The notes under the pieces: model-generated
Databases searched by the model: none
What the model was told of the DNA's origin: nothing
What the model saw: only the letters and a program-made list of their open reading frames with translations
Position numbers and translations under genes: made by a program
Part shown: positions 1 through 4,568 of the stretch, piece by piece
How positions within the stretch are numbered: the stretch's first letter is position 1
Layout of the letters: every line of letters begins with the position of its first letter
Source of the DNA: a virus
DNA: 33,428 nucleotides
Virus record (IMG/VR): IMGVR_UViG_3300027848_000061
Location: 1 to 33,428 of that record
Strand: one strand, 5' to 3'

Positions 1-465
1 TTCTGGCGGGAGATGCCGTTCTCGCCGCCGGTGAGCAACCCTTGGCTGCTTGAAAACCATAATGATGGGGTTCAATTCGTCTGCTGCGAGCACGCCTCTG
101 TAGCGATTGCAGGCGATGCGACATACACCCTTAAAACACGCGAAGGCCTAAAGGATTACATCTGGACGCGCGGCACCCACAACGTGGACAACGGTCTGGG
201 CTACCTGCCCGCCCGCGAGTTTACGCGCACCTTCCGCAACGGCTTTAGCCTGTGCTGCATTCTTCAGCCTTATGTGGTGCGCGACGGCGGCGCAGAGTAT
301 CGCTTTGAGGTAATTACAGGTCCGTTTACCCTCGCCCGCGACTGCGTTGCCATGCACTTCTGCACGGGTTCTCGCTTCAAGCAAACCGATCTCGCAACGC
401 CCGCCGGCGCTATCATCGACGTATCCGCAGACGACATAACAATTGTCGCTTACCTTAAAAACTAG
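1..465 (+). CDS. C-terminal part of an uncharacterised late (probably tail-associated) protein, 5' partial
   Basis: The reading frame is open to the left edge of the window (Phe-Trp-Arg-Glu precede the first Met at 13), and the sequence in front of that Met has no well-spaced ribosome site, so this is most likely the 3' end of a longer gene. About 154 residues are visible, with many aromatic residues, several Cys and alternating beta-type patterns (for example VICC-like and FTLARDCVAMHF). I do not recognise a family. It is followed closely by a tiny basic ORF and the lysis cassette, so it sits at the end of the tail/late operon. A fibre tip, receptor-binding or other virion-associated protein would fit the position, but this is inference from context only. 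Confidence 0.6.
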   Translation, partial: FWREMPFSPPVSNPWLLENHNDGVQFVCCEHASVAIAGDATYTLKTREGLKDYIWTRGTHNVDNGLGYLPAREFTRTFRNGFSLCCILQPYVVRDGGAEYRFEVITGPFTLARDCVAMHFCTGSRFKQTDLATPAGAIIDVSADDITIVAYLKN

Positions 466-474
466 GGATCGCTG

Positions 475-567
475 ATGGCCTACAATAAACCAAAGAAGGC
501 ACTCCGGCCCAAGAGCGCCGCGCGTAAACCCGCAAAGCCAGCCGCGCCCCGCGAGCTAAAAAGATGA
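475..567 (+). CDS. Tiny basic Lys/Arg/Ala/Pro-rich protein, 30 aa
   Basis: A 30-codon ORF begins 9 nt after the previous stop, with GGGA about 7 nt upstream of its ATG. The product is strongly basic and low-complexity (Lys, Arg, Ala and Pro make up most of it), resembling the small histone-tail-like peptides sometimes found among phage late genes. It has no membrane segment and no recognisable domain. Position between a late gene and the lysis cassette and good spacing support expression, but a chance ORF in a short gap cannot be excluded. Confidence 0.45.
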   Translation: MAYNKPKKALRPKSAARKPAKPAAPRELKR

Positions 568-622
568 GTTGACCGCCAGTCAATCAGCATAACTTTCGTC
601 ACTTGATACAGGACCGCACGCG

Positions 623-883
623 ATGGATTATCAGATTCTCTTTAACATTTCTTTCGCGTGTGCGGGTGGCTTGTGCGGCTGGGTGCTAAACAGCCTCACC
701 AAAGCTATCGACCGGCTGGATGCGGACGCACGCGAACTGCCTAAAACCTACGTCACAAAGGACGACTGGCGCGAGGATGTTAAGTCTCTTAAAGACGACA
801 TGACCAAGGGTTTCGACAAGATGGACAAAACATTAGGCACGATCTTTAAAAAACTAGACAACAAAGCGGATCGCAGCCGCTAA
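623..883 (+). CDS. Small membrane-anchored coiled-coil protein of the lysis region, 86 aa
   Basis: The N-terminus (residues 4-23) is hydrophobic and Gly/Ala/Cys-rich and looks like one membrane segment. The rest is charged and helical, with a heptad-like pattern in residues 57-80 (VKSLKDDMTKGFDKMDKTLG), so a short coiled coil is likely. This architecture is common for small phage proteins just before the endolysin and is often annotated as a holin accessory or membrane protein. AGGA lies about 10 nt before the ATG. The role is inferred: a lysis accessory or a membrane-tethering protein. It is too short and lacks the partner pairing to be a convincing spanin, and a true spanin pair lies further on. 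Confidence 0.75.
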   Translation: MDYQILFNISFACAGGLCGWVLNSLTKAIDRLDADARELPKTYVTKDDWREDVKSLKDDMTKGFDKMDKTLGTIFKKLDNKADRSR

Positions 884-927
884 TCTGCGATCTGACTGCG
901 ACACTGCGGCCCTATTCAGTCGCAGAT
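883..927 (+). promoter_or_regulatory. Overlapping alternative hairpins after the membrane-protein gene
   Basis: ATCTGCGA at 883-890 can pair with TCGCAGAT at 920-927, and CTGCGAC at 896-902 can pair with GTCGCAG at 919-925. The two stems share one 3' arm and so are mutually exclusive. No T-run follows, so this is not a clear intrinsic terminator; attenuation or RNA processing before the endolysin gene is possible. Confidence 0.35.
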
Positions 928-952
928 GCCGGAGCCTTTCGCTAAATAACGC

Positions 953-976
953 CTAGGCATAGTTTATTGTGCCTAG
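953..976 (+). promoter_or_regulatory. Hairpin upstream of the endolysin start
   Basis: CTAGGCA (953-959) and TGCCTAG (970-976) form a perfect 7-bp stem with a 10-nt AT-rich loop. It lies 26 nt before the endolysin ATG. It could limit or time endolysin translation, or be a weak terminator. The long gap between genes here is unusual for this tightly packed operon. Confidence 0.35.
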
Positions 977-1002
977 CGCGCAAATCTGGTAAGTCATTTA
1001 GC

Positions 1003-1491
1003 ATGGATAAATCAACACCCCGCTGGTTGCGCGTTGCCAAGAGCTTCGACGGACTAAAAGAGGTCAGAGGGCCGAAGCACAACACCGCCATTCTAGGGTG
1101 GCTAACCAAGCTACGCGCGTGGTGGCGCGATGACGAGACGCCTTGGTGCGGCGTGTTCGTGGCCCACTGCATGCAGGAGGCCAGTCTACCATTCCCCAAG
1201 CTATATATGCGTGCCAAAGCGTGGTCGGATTACGGCTCGCTTCTGCGCCCTGATCGGCTGGCCCCAGGCGCGATCCTTGTGTTCGAGCGTAGGGGTGGAG
1301 GCCACGTAGGTTTCTATGTCGGTGAGGATGCAGGGTTCTACTACGTGCTGGGTGGCAACCAGTCTAACGCAGTGAACGTAATGAAGTTGGGTAAGTCTAG
1401 GCTCACCGCATCTCGCTGGCCTAAGGGTGAGCCTGTTACTGGCGGGGCAGTATACATGACCCGTGGTATGGTATCAACTAACGAAGCATGA
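1003..1491 (+). CDS. Endolysin, TIGR02594/CHAP-like Cys-His-Asn peptidoglycan hydrolase, 162 aa
   Basis: This is a member of the TIGR02594 (NlpC/P60-CHAP-like) family, which cleaves an amide bond in cell-wall peptidoglycan during host lysis. The expected catalytic residues are visible: Cys49 in TPWCGVFVAHCM, His101 in GGGHVGFYVGE and Asn119 in LGGNQSN. Length is normal for a single-domain phage endolysin; there is no signal peptide, so release should need the adjacent holin. The ATG at 1003 is preferred over a TTG at 967 because the family begins close to the residues after this Met and the extra residues would run through the upstream hairpin. Ribosome-site match is weak. The stop overlaps a possible ATG of the next gene. 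Confidence 0.9.
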   Translation: MDKSTPRWLRVAKSFDGLKEVRGPKHNTAILGWLTKLRAWWRDDETPWCGVFVAHCMQEASLPFPKLYMRAKAWSDYGSLLRPDRLAPGAILVFERRGGGHVGFYVGEDAGFYYVLGGNQSNAVNVMKLGKSRLTASRWPKGEPVTGGAVYMTRGMVSTNEA

Positions 1492-1502
1492 AGGGAAGAC
1501 AC

Positions 1503-1697
1503 ATGGACAAGAGCCAGATTTTTGGAATCATCCGCACGATTGCTGCGGCGGGTTTTGGTTACATCGCAGGGCGCGGCCTGATCGACGGCGCGACGGCTGA
1601 AGCCCTCGCAGGCGCTGTTGCGACCATCAGCGTTGCCGTGTGGTCTGTGATGAGCAAGCGGCCAGCCGAAGACGGCCTGAACCGGATCAAGAAGTGA
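1503..1697 (+). CDS. Small holin (resembles Pam3-gp28-type), 64 aa
   Basis: A 64-aa protein with two hydrophobic stretches (about residues 5-25 and 34-51), a Gly-rich turn between them and a charged C-terminus ending in Lys-Lys. This is the layout of small two-segment holins that open the inner membrane for the endolysin, and the sequence style matches the small Pam3-gp28-type holins. An ATG at 1488 overlaps the endolysin stop, but the ATG at 1503 is preferred because AAGGGA lies 6 nt before it. It sits directly between endolysin and the spanin pair, completing a standard lysis cassette. Confidence 0.8.
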   Translation: MDKSQIFGIIRTIAAAGFGYIAGRGLIDGATAEALAGAVATISVAVWSVMSKRPAEDGLNRIKK

Positions 1698-1909
1698 TTA
1701 AGTTTCTGGCGGCACTGCTTGGTGTCGTCAGCAAGATGCTGGGAGCCTGGACAGAGCATCGCTCGAAACAGCAGGGCCGAAAGGATACCATCAAGGAGTT
1801 CAACGATGCCATCAATGAGCAAGTCGCGCTTGGCGAGGCTGTCCTTGCTGTGCCTGATGCTACCCGCGATGACCGGCTGCGCAGCCGCTTTGACCGCTCC
1901 CGCAAATAG
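1694..1909 (+). CDS. Probable inner-membrane spanin (Rz-like), 71 aa
   Basis: The frame starts at a GTG that overlaps the holin stop (GTGA), giving translational coupling. Residues 2-19 form an uncleaved hydrophobic N-terminal anchor, followed by a charged helical region (HRSKQQGRKDTIKEFNDAIN) likely to be periplasmic and coiled. This is short for an Rz protein but has the right topology. The decisive evidence is the second frame: a lipoprotein gene begins inside it at 1806 and ends beyond it, the classic spanin nesting. The pair would bridge inner and outer membranes to disrupt the outer membrane of a Gram-negative host. Confidence 0.75.
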   Translation: MIKFLAALLGVVSKMLGAWTEHRSKQQGRKDTIKEFNDAINEQVALGEAVLAVPDATRDDRLRSRFDRSRK

Positions 1910-2042
1910 TTACTGCTTGATCGCCAAGCCTATCACCTATGACGCGGCCCAAGACACGGCGGAGACTGTGGCGGAGGTAGAGGCGCACAACAGCGTTTTT
2001 GTCTGCGTTTGCGAGGCGGATTGTCCGATAGGTTTGCGATGA
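1806..2042 (+). CDS. Outer-membrane spanin lipoprotein (Rz1-like), overlapping the i-spanin, 78 aa
   Basis: The frame is +1 relative to the inner spanin and overlaps its last 104 nt. It has a basic start, a hydrophobic core (LSLLCLMLP) and a lipobox AMTGC, so Cys25 should be lipidated after signal peptidase II cleavage. The start at 1806 is chosen because AAGGAG lies 7 nt upstream; a second ATG at 1815 is further from it. The mature part is short with four more Cys residues near the end (CLIAKP, CVCEADC), which is unusual and may allow disulfide-linked dimers. It works with the inner spanin at 1694-1909. Its stop overlaps the next ATG. Confidence 0.85.
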   Translation: MPSMSKSRLARLSLLCLMLPAMTGCAAALTAPANSYCLIAKPITYDAAQDTAETVAEVEAHNSVFVCVCEADCPIGLR

Positions 2043-2167
2043 GTAGCGCGCTTGTGGTCGATGTGCGCCTCTTCGAGTATTGCTCGCCAAGCCAGCGCGA
2101 GATGCTGGTCTCGGCAGACAACCCTGCGCACTATGTGCCGGAGCAGCGCAGGGCGGCTTCGGCGTAG
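2039..2167 (+). CDS. Small hypothetical protein, 42 aa, end of the rightward late operon
   Basis: A 42-codon ORF whose ATG overlaps the outer-spanin stop (ATGA), the coupling used throughout this operon. The product is soluble and mixed (VVDVRLFEYCSPSQREMLVS), with no motif I recognise. It ends 15 nt before the stop of a gene on the other strand, so it is probably the last gene of the operon. Its coupling supports translation; function is unknown. Confidence 0.5.
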   Translation: MSSALVVDVRLFEYCSPSQREMLVSADNPAHYVPEQRRAASA

Positions 2168-2170
2168 GTG

Positions 2171-2191
2171 GTGCGCGGCGGTCAGCCGCAC
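2171..2191. terminator. Hairpin between convergent operons, possible bidirectional terminator
   Basis: GTGC-(GC)-GGC pairs with GCC-GCAC around a GGTCA loop, a 7-bp GC-rich stem with a 2-nt bulge, placed exactly where the rightward late operon and the leftward accessory operon meet. There is no long T-run on either side, so the assignment rests on position. Confidence 0.35.
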
Positions 2192-2400
2192 ACCCCTTTC
2201 GTCTCGATTTCGAAGCGCGCCAAAGTGACGAACACCTTCTGATAGATGCCATATTCGGCATTCAAGTTTTCGCGGGCGAGCGAATTAGCAGCCTTTTGCG
2301 CCTCGCCTAGCGTGGGAAACGGTCCATCAAGACTGCCTGTGCCTGACAACTCATAAATGACGTAGCGCGTCTCATCGGCCTTTTTTTGCTCTTCGGTCAT
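2182..2400 (-). CDS. Small hypothetical protein, 72 aa, last gene of the leftward array
   Basis: A soluble 72-aa protein beginning MTEEQKKADETRYVIYELSG, with a predicted beta-strand start and a helix containing LGEAQKAANSLARENLN. It resembles the many small phage proteins whose strand-plus-helix pattern suggests an alpha/beta fold, but I do not recognise a family. AAGGGA lies about 9 nt upstream of the ATG. The ATG overlaps the TGA of the preceding alanine-rich gene, so the two are coupled. Likely an early accessory protein from its operon. Confidence 0.7.
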   Translation of the reverse strand: MTEEQKKADETRYVIYELSGTGSLDGPFPTLGEAQKAANSLARENLNAEYGIYQKVFVTLARFEIETKGVCG

Positions 2401-2693
2401 GTCGTCGGTCCCTTCGTTATGCAGGCGGTGGTGGCGGTGGTGGCGTAGGCGGCGTCGGAAGCGTCACAGGCGGCTTTGTGAGCGGCGGTAGCAGCGGCTT
2501 CGGCGGCGTCAGCGGCGTCGAAAGCGTCACAGGCGGCTTTGTGAGCGGCGGTAGCAGCGGCTTCGGCTTCACCGGCTTCGCGGGCTTTGCGGGAGGTGGT
2601 GTGGGCGGCTTCGCGGTAGGCGGCCTCGAGGGCGTAATAGGCTACGTAAGCTGCGATGGCGGCGGCTTCGGCGTCGGCGGTCTTGTCTGTCAT
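2397..2693 (-). CDS. Alanine-rich helical protein with internal 21-aa tandem duplication, 98 aa
   Basis: About half of the residues are Ala, with regularly spaced Tyr, Asp, Glu, Lys and His, so one long helix or helical bundle is expected. A 21-aa unit containing EAAATAAHKAACDA occurs twice in a row (see the repeat at 2451-2567). The start at 2693 is chosen because AGGAG lies 9 nt upstream in the box GGAGCAAACGAC, which also precedes two other genes of this array; an upstream extension has no such site. It is one of several Ala-rich paralogues (see 3041-3376 and 4624-4863) sharing the start MTDxTA or similar. Function unknown; no signal peptide or catalytic motif is visible. Confidence 0.7.
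   Translation of the reverse strand: MTDKTADAEAAAIAAYVAYYALEAAYREAAHTTSRKAREAGEAEAAATAAHKAACDAFDAADAAEAAATAAHKAACDASDAAYATTATTACITKGPTT
2451..2567. repeat. 63-bp-period tandem duplication inside an Ala-rich gene
   Basis: Two 54-bp copies, 2451-2504 and 2514-2567, differ at one base (GGAAG versus GAAAG near their left ends). The period is 63 bp, exactly 21 codons, so the frame is kept. The near-identity implies a recent duplication. Confidence 0.9.
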
Positions 2694-2712
2694 GTCGTTT
2701 GCTCCTGTTTGC

Positions 2713-2943
2713 TTACTGACCCAAAGCACTGCGCACTGCGTCGAGGCACGCCTCGTCGTCTTTGCGAGTGATGCGCTTGTGCATGGATGCCGGCAGGGAT
2801 TTGCCAGACAGCCAGCAGATGTCGTCGATCTCGATCTGCTCGTCGAATATGCCAACGTCTGGCTCTGCCTCGTAAGCCGTCGCACATACCAGCACCGGCA
2901 GGCCACCAAAGATGCGGGCCTCGGTTTCGATCTCAATGCTCAT
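2713..2943 (-). CDS. Small acidic hypothetical protein, 76 aa
   Basis: The 76-aa product starts MSIEIETEARIFGGLPVLVC and continues with acidic and aromatic residues (EAEPDVGIFDEQIEIDDICW) before a basic helix (MHKRITRKDDEACLDAVRSAL). This looks like a small folded alpha/beta protein; no family is recognised. GGGAG lies 8 nt before the ATG, inside the shared leader found in four copies in this region. The ATG overlaps the stop of a possible 34-aa ORF. It is surrounded by Ala-rich genes but is not itself Ala-rich, so it may be the functional cargo of a leader cassette. Confidence 0.75.
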   Translation of the reverse strand: MSIEIETEARIFGGLPVLVCATAYEAEPDVGIFDEQIEIDDICWLSGKSLPASMHKRITRKDDEACLDAVRSALGQ

Positions 2944-3044
2944 TTTATATTCTCCCGTAGGCGGTCACGATTGACCTTGTGCAGTCGGTATGAGGCACAG
3001 CGCAGCGTCTTAGGCGGCGTCATAGGCATCGGTGGTGGTGTCAT
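2940..3044 (-). CDS. Possible 34-aa ORF that runs through a leader copy
   Basis: The ATG overlaps the stop of the 3041-3376 gene (ATGA) and the TGA overlaps the ATG of the 2713-2943 gene, so the ORF exactly bridges two genes. Its first codons (Met-Thr-Pro) match those of the helix-turn-helix gene that follows the paralogous C-terminus at 3967, but the rest is Pro-, Thr- and Arg-rich and encoded by the hairpin leader itself. It may be a decayed remnant of that gene fused to a leader, or only a coupling ORF. Confidence 0.3.
   Translation of the reverse strand: MTPPPMPMTPPKTLRCASYRLHKVNRDRLRENIK
2944..2992 (-). promoter_or_regulatory. Leader copy 1: hairpin plus ribosome site, -35 box absent
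   Basis: On the minus strand the segment reads -10-like CATACC, then GCACAAGG, the hairpin GGTCA-ATCG-TGACC (2963-2976), GGGAGAATATAAA and the ATG. It is nearly identical to copy 3 at 3699-3769, but the sequence 17 bp upstream of CATACC is GCCTAA rather than TTGACA, so it probably acts only as an RNA leader, not as a promoter. Confidence 0.6.
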
Positions 3045-3069
3045 GCCCACGAGAAATCCTCACCGAACT
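3040..3069. repeat. 30-bp direct repeat, copy 1 (end of shared C-terminal domain)
   Basis: Identical over 30 bp to 3966-3995. It encodes the last residues (FGEDFSWA) of the domain shared by the proteins at 3041-3376 and 3967-4155. Confidence 0.9.
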
Positions 3070-3376
3070 GTGCCTTGTGGCGGGCGCAATACTCGACCAG
3101 AAACCATTCGGCGTCCGATGCCCGGTAGTCGTCATGGATGGCCTCGCGAATGTCGTTGTCCATGAGCATCGCGGCGGCTGCTAGGTTCGCTTCTGCGAGG
3201 GCGGCGTCGTAGGTGGCGCGGGCGGCATGGTAGGCGGCGTCGTGGGCGGCTGCGGCGCTGGCGGCGGCGGCATGGTAGGCGGCGGCTAGGGCTGCGAGGT
3301 AAGCGGCGGCGGCGGCGGCGCGCGCTTTGTAGAGGGCGTTGTAGCGGGCGTCGTCGGCGGTGATCTTGTCGGTCAT
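3041..3376 (-). CDS. Two-part protein: Ala-rich helix plus IREAI-FGEDFSWA C-terminal domain, 111 aa
   Basis: Residues 10-70 are almost entirely Ala with spaced Tyr, His and Asp (AAYLAALAAAYHAAAASA), a long helical segment. Residues 72-111 form a distinct, non-repetitive domain beginning MDNDIREAIH and ending HKAQFGEDFSWA. That domain is shared, with few changes, by the 62-aa protein at 3967-4155, where it stands almost alone. This gene therefore looks like a fusion of an Ala-rich array member with the small domain. The start has AGGAG about 8 nt upstream, in leader copy 2. No known family is recognised; the domain with Trp-Phe-Leu, Tyr-Cys-Ala-Arg-His and a C-terminal Trp-Ala may be a binding module. 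Confidence 0.75.
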   Translation of the reverse strand: MTDKITADDARYNALYKARAAAAAAYLAALAAAYHAAAASAAAAHDAAYHAARATYDAALAEANLAAAAMLMDNDIREAIHDDYRASDAEWFLVEYCARHKAQFGEDFSWA

Positions 3377-3409
3377 TTTATATTCTCCTGTCGGCGGTCA
3401 TGCTTGACC
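3377..3409 (-). promoter_or_regulatory. Leader copy 2: hairpin plus ribosome site, no promoter
   Basis: The hairpin GGTCA-AGCA-TGACC (3396-3409) is followed on the minus strand by CGCCGACAGGAGAATATAAA and the ATG. The stem is the same as copies 1 and 3 but the loop differs. The preceding gene ends only 7 nt upstream, leaving no room for -35 and -10 boxes, so this copy must work in the RNA. Confidence 0.6.
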
Positions 3410-3416
3410 TAAAAAA

Positions 3417-3698
3417 TCAAAAGGCGAAGGCGGGCTGCTCTGCGGCCAAGGTGAGCGCCTCTGCCACCGCTGCTGCATTTTCCTCAGCTTCGCGGGCGGC
3501 ATCAACGACCGCGTAAGCTGCTTCGCAGATTTCCAGACCGGCATCGAATGCGTCCTCTGCGGCGATAAACCGGGCCACGTTAGCCTTGCTCTTGCTGCGC
3601 TTTACCGCGTTGCGAGCGTGGTTGAGTTCGCGGGCGATTGGTGTGAAGTCGTCCTGCGTCTGGTTGAGGGCGGCGTGTGCTTGTTCGAGGTTGGTCAT
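3417..3698 (-). CDS. Helical Ala/Glu-rich hypothetical protein, 93 aa
   Basis: The start at 3698 (MTNLEQAHAALNQTQDDFTP) is chosen because GGGAG lies about 8 nt upstream in leader copy 3; an upstream in-frame start would fall inside the leader hairpin. The protein is predicted all-helical, with a basic middle (RNAVKRSKSKANVARFIAAE) and a highly acidic, Ala-rich second half (AREAEENAAAVAEALTLAAE). It lacks the Tyr/His-spaced Ala repeats of its neighbours but has the same composition bias. It is the first gene behind the promoter at 3741-3769. Function unknown; a small coiled-coil or DNA-mimic-like protein is possible but unproven. Confidence 0.7.
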   Translation of the reverse strand: MTNLEQAHAALNQTQDDFTPIARELNHARNAVKRSKSKANVARFIAAEDAFDAGLEICEAAYAVVDAAREAEENAAAVAEALTLAAEQPAFAF

Positions 3699-3791
3699 TC
3701 CTATTCTCCCGTAGGCGGTCACGATTGACCTTGTGCAGTCGGTATGAGGCCCAATGGTCCGCCTGTCAACGCCTATTTTATATTAATTAAA
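3699..3791 (-). promoter_or_regulatory. Promoter with UP element plus hairpin leader (copy 3)
   Basis: On the minus strand an 18-bp A/T-only tract (3774-3791, UP-element position) is followed by TTGACA (3764-3769), a 17-bp spacer, CATACC (3741-3746), and then the leader hairpin GGTCA-ATCG-TGACC (3717-3730) and GGGAG before the ATG at 3698. With the usual distance the transcript would begin near 3734, so the hairpin would sit at its extreme 5' end. The A/T tract also encodes the end of the helix-turn-helix gene upstream. Confidence 0.7.
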
Positions 3792-3800
3792 CGCTCGTCC
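3759..3800. repeat. 42-bp perfect direct repeat, copy 1 (UP element and -35 box)
   Basis: Identical to 4527-4568, 768 bp away. It spans the A/T tract and TTGACA of one promoter; weaker similarity continues through the -10 box, hairpin and ribosome site. Confidence 0.95.
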
Positions 3801-3970
3801 GCTTGCGCCAAGAGCATCGCGGTCAGCTTGGCGACAGGGCCGCTGACTTCGCGCTCGCCGCTCTCGAATTGCCTAATGGCGCGGCTAGTCTTGAGCCCTA
3901 GCGCCTCAGCCATCGCGTTCTGCGATAGGCCAAGGTCGCGGCGCGCATCTTTGAATTGGGTTGGGGTCAT
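3773..3970 (-). CDS. XRE-type helix-turn-helix protein, 65 aa
   Basis: The sequence MTPTQFKDARRDLGLSQNAM followed by AEALGLKTSRAIRQFESGER is a standard XRE/Cro helix-turn-helix (scaffold helix, helix 2, turn, recognition helix), with the typical ending REVSGPVAKLTAMLL. It should bind an operator as a dimer. The start at 3970 overlaps the TGA of the upstream gene (ATGA); an ATG 6 nt earlier is also possible. Its last five codons are formed by the UP-like A/T tract of the downstream promoter. It is clearly related to the protein at 11954-12160 on the other strand. A regulator of the early promoters in this array is the likely role. Confidence 0.85.
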   Translation of the reverse strand: MTPTQFKDARRDLGLSQNAMAEALGLKTSRAIRQFESGEREVSGPVAKLTAMLLAQADERLINIK

Positions 3971-3995
3971 GCCCACGAGAAATCCTCACCGAACT
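3966..3995. repeat. 30-bp direct repeat, copy 2
   Basis: Identical to 3040-3069; encodes the end of the shared C-terminal domain in the 62-aa protein. In both copies the stop overlaps an ATG beginning Met-Thr-Pro. Confidence 0.9.
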
Positions 3996-4155
3996 TAGCC
4001 TTGTGCCGCGCGCAGTATTCAGCCAAAAACCAAGCGGCGTCAGTGGCCCTCGCGTCCGAATGGATGGCCTCACGAATATCATCGTCCATAAAGATTGACG
4101 CTGCTTCCAGATTTTTGATGGATTGTGCTACGTAGATGTTATTTTGGTTTATCAT
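3967..4155 (-). CDS. Small protein consisting mainly of the IREAI-FGEDFSWA domain, 62 aa
   Basis: After a short head (MINQNNIYVAQSIKNLEAAS) the protein is the same domain as residues 72-111 of the 111-aa protein: DDDIREAIHSDARATDAAWF, then LAEYCARHKAKFGEDFSWA. About 28 of 36 positions agree between the two. The start at 4155 lies one base after the preceding stop, with GGGA about 9 nt upstream; the longer frame from 4206 would overlap the neighbour and has no site. Conservation of the domain at amino-acid level next to an Ala-rich fusion suggests it is the functional unit. Family not recognised. Confidence 0.75.
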   Translation of the reverse strand: MINQNNIYVAQSIKNLEAASIFMDDDIREAIHSDARATDAAWFLAEYCARHKAKFGEDFSWA

Positions 4156-4156
4156 A

Positions 4157-4465
4157 TCAATATTCCCATTCTGCGCGGTCTGCCGAAACCCATTCGCCGC
4201 GACCATTGCGTGTCATCGCGCTAGCGCCTGCATTCGTGCGGCTGTAAGCATGTAATGTGGGCTTAACTACTTTGGTAGCTACAGGTGCGTTAAACGATGC
4301 TACCTGCTCGGCGGTGATTGTGGTTACGATAGCGCCTGATGAGCGGATAAGGTCTGTTCCGTTTTTTGCGAGATAAACAGTCGACGTAAATTTCGCGTCA
4401 GGGGTTGTGATAGTCCAGCCCATTGCGTCTTTGCGGATGGTGCCTGCTTCGGTAATAATTGTCAT
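4157..4465 (-). CDS. Hypothetical protein, 102 aa, first gene behind promoter copy 4
   Basis: The ATG at 4465 follows AGGAG by 8 nt inside the fourth leader copy; the longer frame to 4537 would run through the promoter. The protein begins MTIITEAGTIRKDAMGWTIT and has a beta-rich first half (TPDAKFTSTVYLAKNGTDLI), a Thr/Val-rich middle and a basic, aromatic C-terminus (NGRGEWVSADRAEWEY). It is not Ala-rich and its base composition is more AT-rich than the neighbouring Ala-rich genes. No family recognised. It is coupled to the 62-aa protein (1-nt gap) and through it to the XRE regulator. Confidence 0.75.
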   Translation of the reverse strand: MTIITEAGTIRKDAMGWTITTPDAKFTSTVYLAKNGTDLIRSSGAIVTTITAEQVASFNAPVATKVVKPTLHAYSRTNAGASAMTRNGRGEWVSADRAEWEY

Positions 4466-4559
4466 TTTACATTCTCCTGTCGGCGGCCTTGATTGGCCTT
4501 GTGCAATCCTTATGCGGCACGGCGTGCCGCCTGTCAACGCCTATTTTATATTAATTAAA
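4466..4559 (-). promoter_or_regulatory. Promoter with UP element plus hairpin leader (copy 4)
   Basis: On the minus strand: A/T-only tract (4542-4559), TTGACA (4532-4537), 17-bp spacer, CATAAG (4509-4514), leader hairpin GGCC-AATCAA-GGCC (4485-4498), AGGAG and the ATG at 4465. The spacer contains the palindrome GCGGCAC-GCC-GTGCCGC, a possible operator between the -35 and -10 boxes. Compared with the other leaders the stem has changed on both sides (T-A to C-G), keeping pairing. Confidence 0.75.
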
Positions 4560-4568
4560 CGCTCGTCC
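4527..4568. repeat. 42-bp perfect direct repeat, copy 2
   Basis: Identical to 3759-3800. Here the A/T tract lies in non-coding DNA after a 19-codon ORF instead of inside the XRE gene. Confidence 0.95.

Noticed and set aside
2451-2567. Possible CRISPR-like repeat
   Set aside because: Only two copies, within a coding frame and with a period of 21 codons; no spacers and no cas genes.
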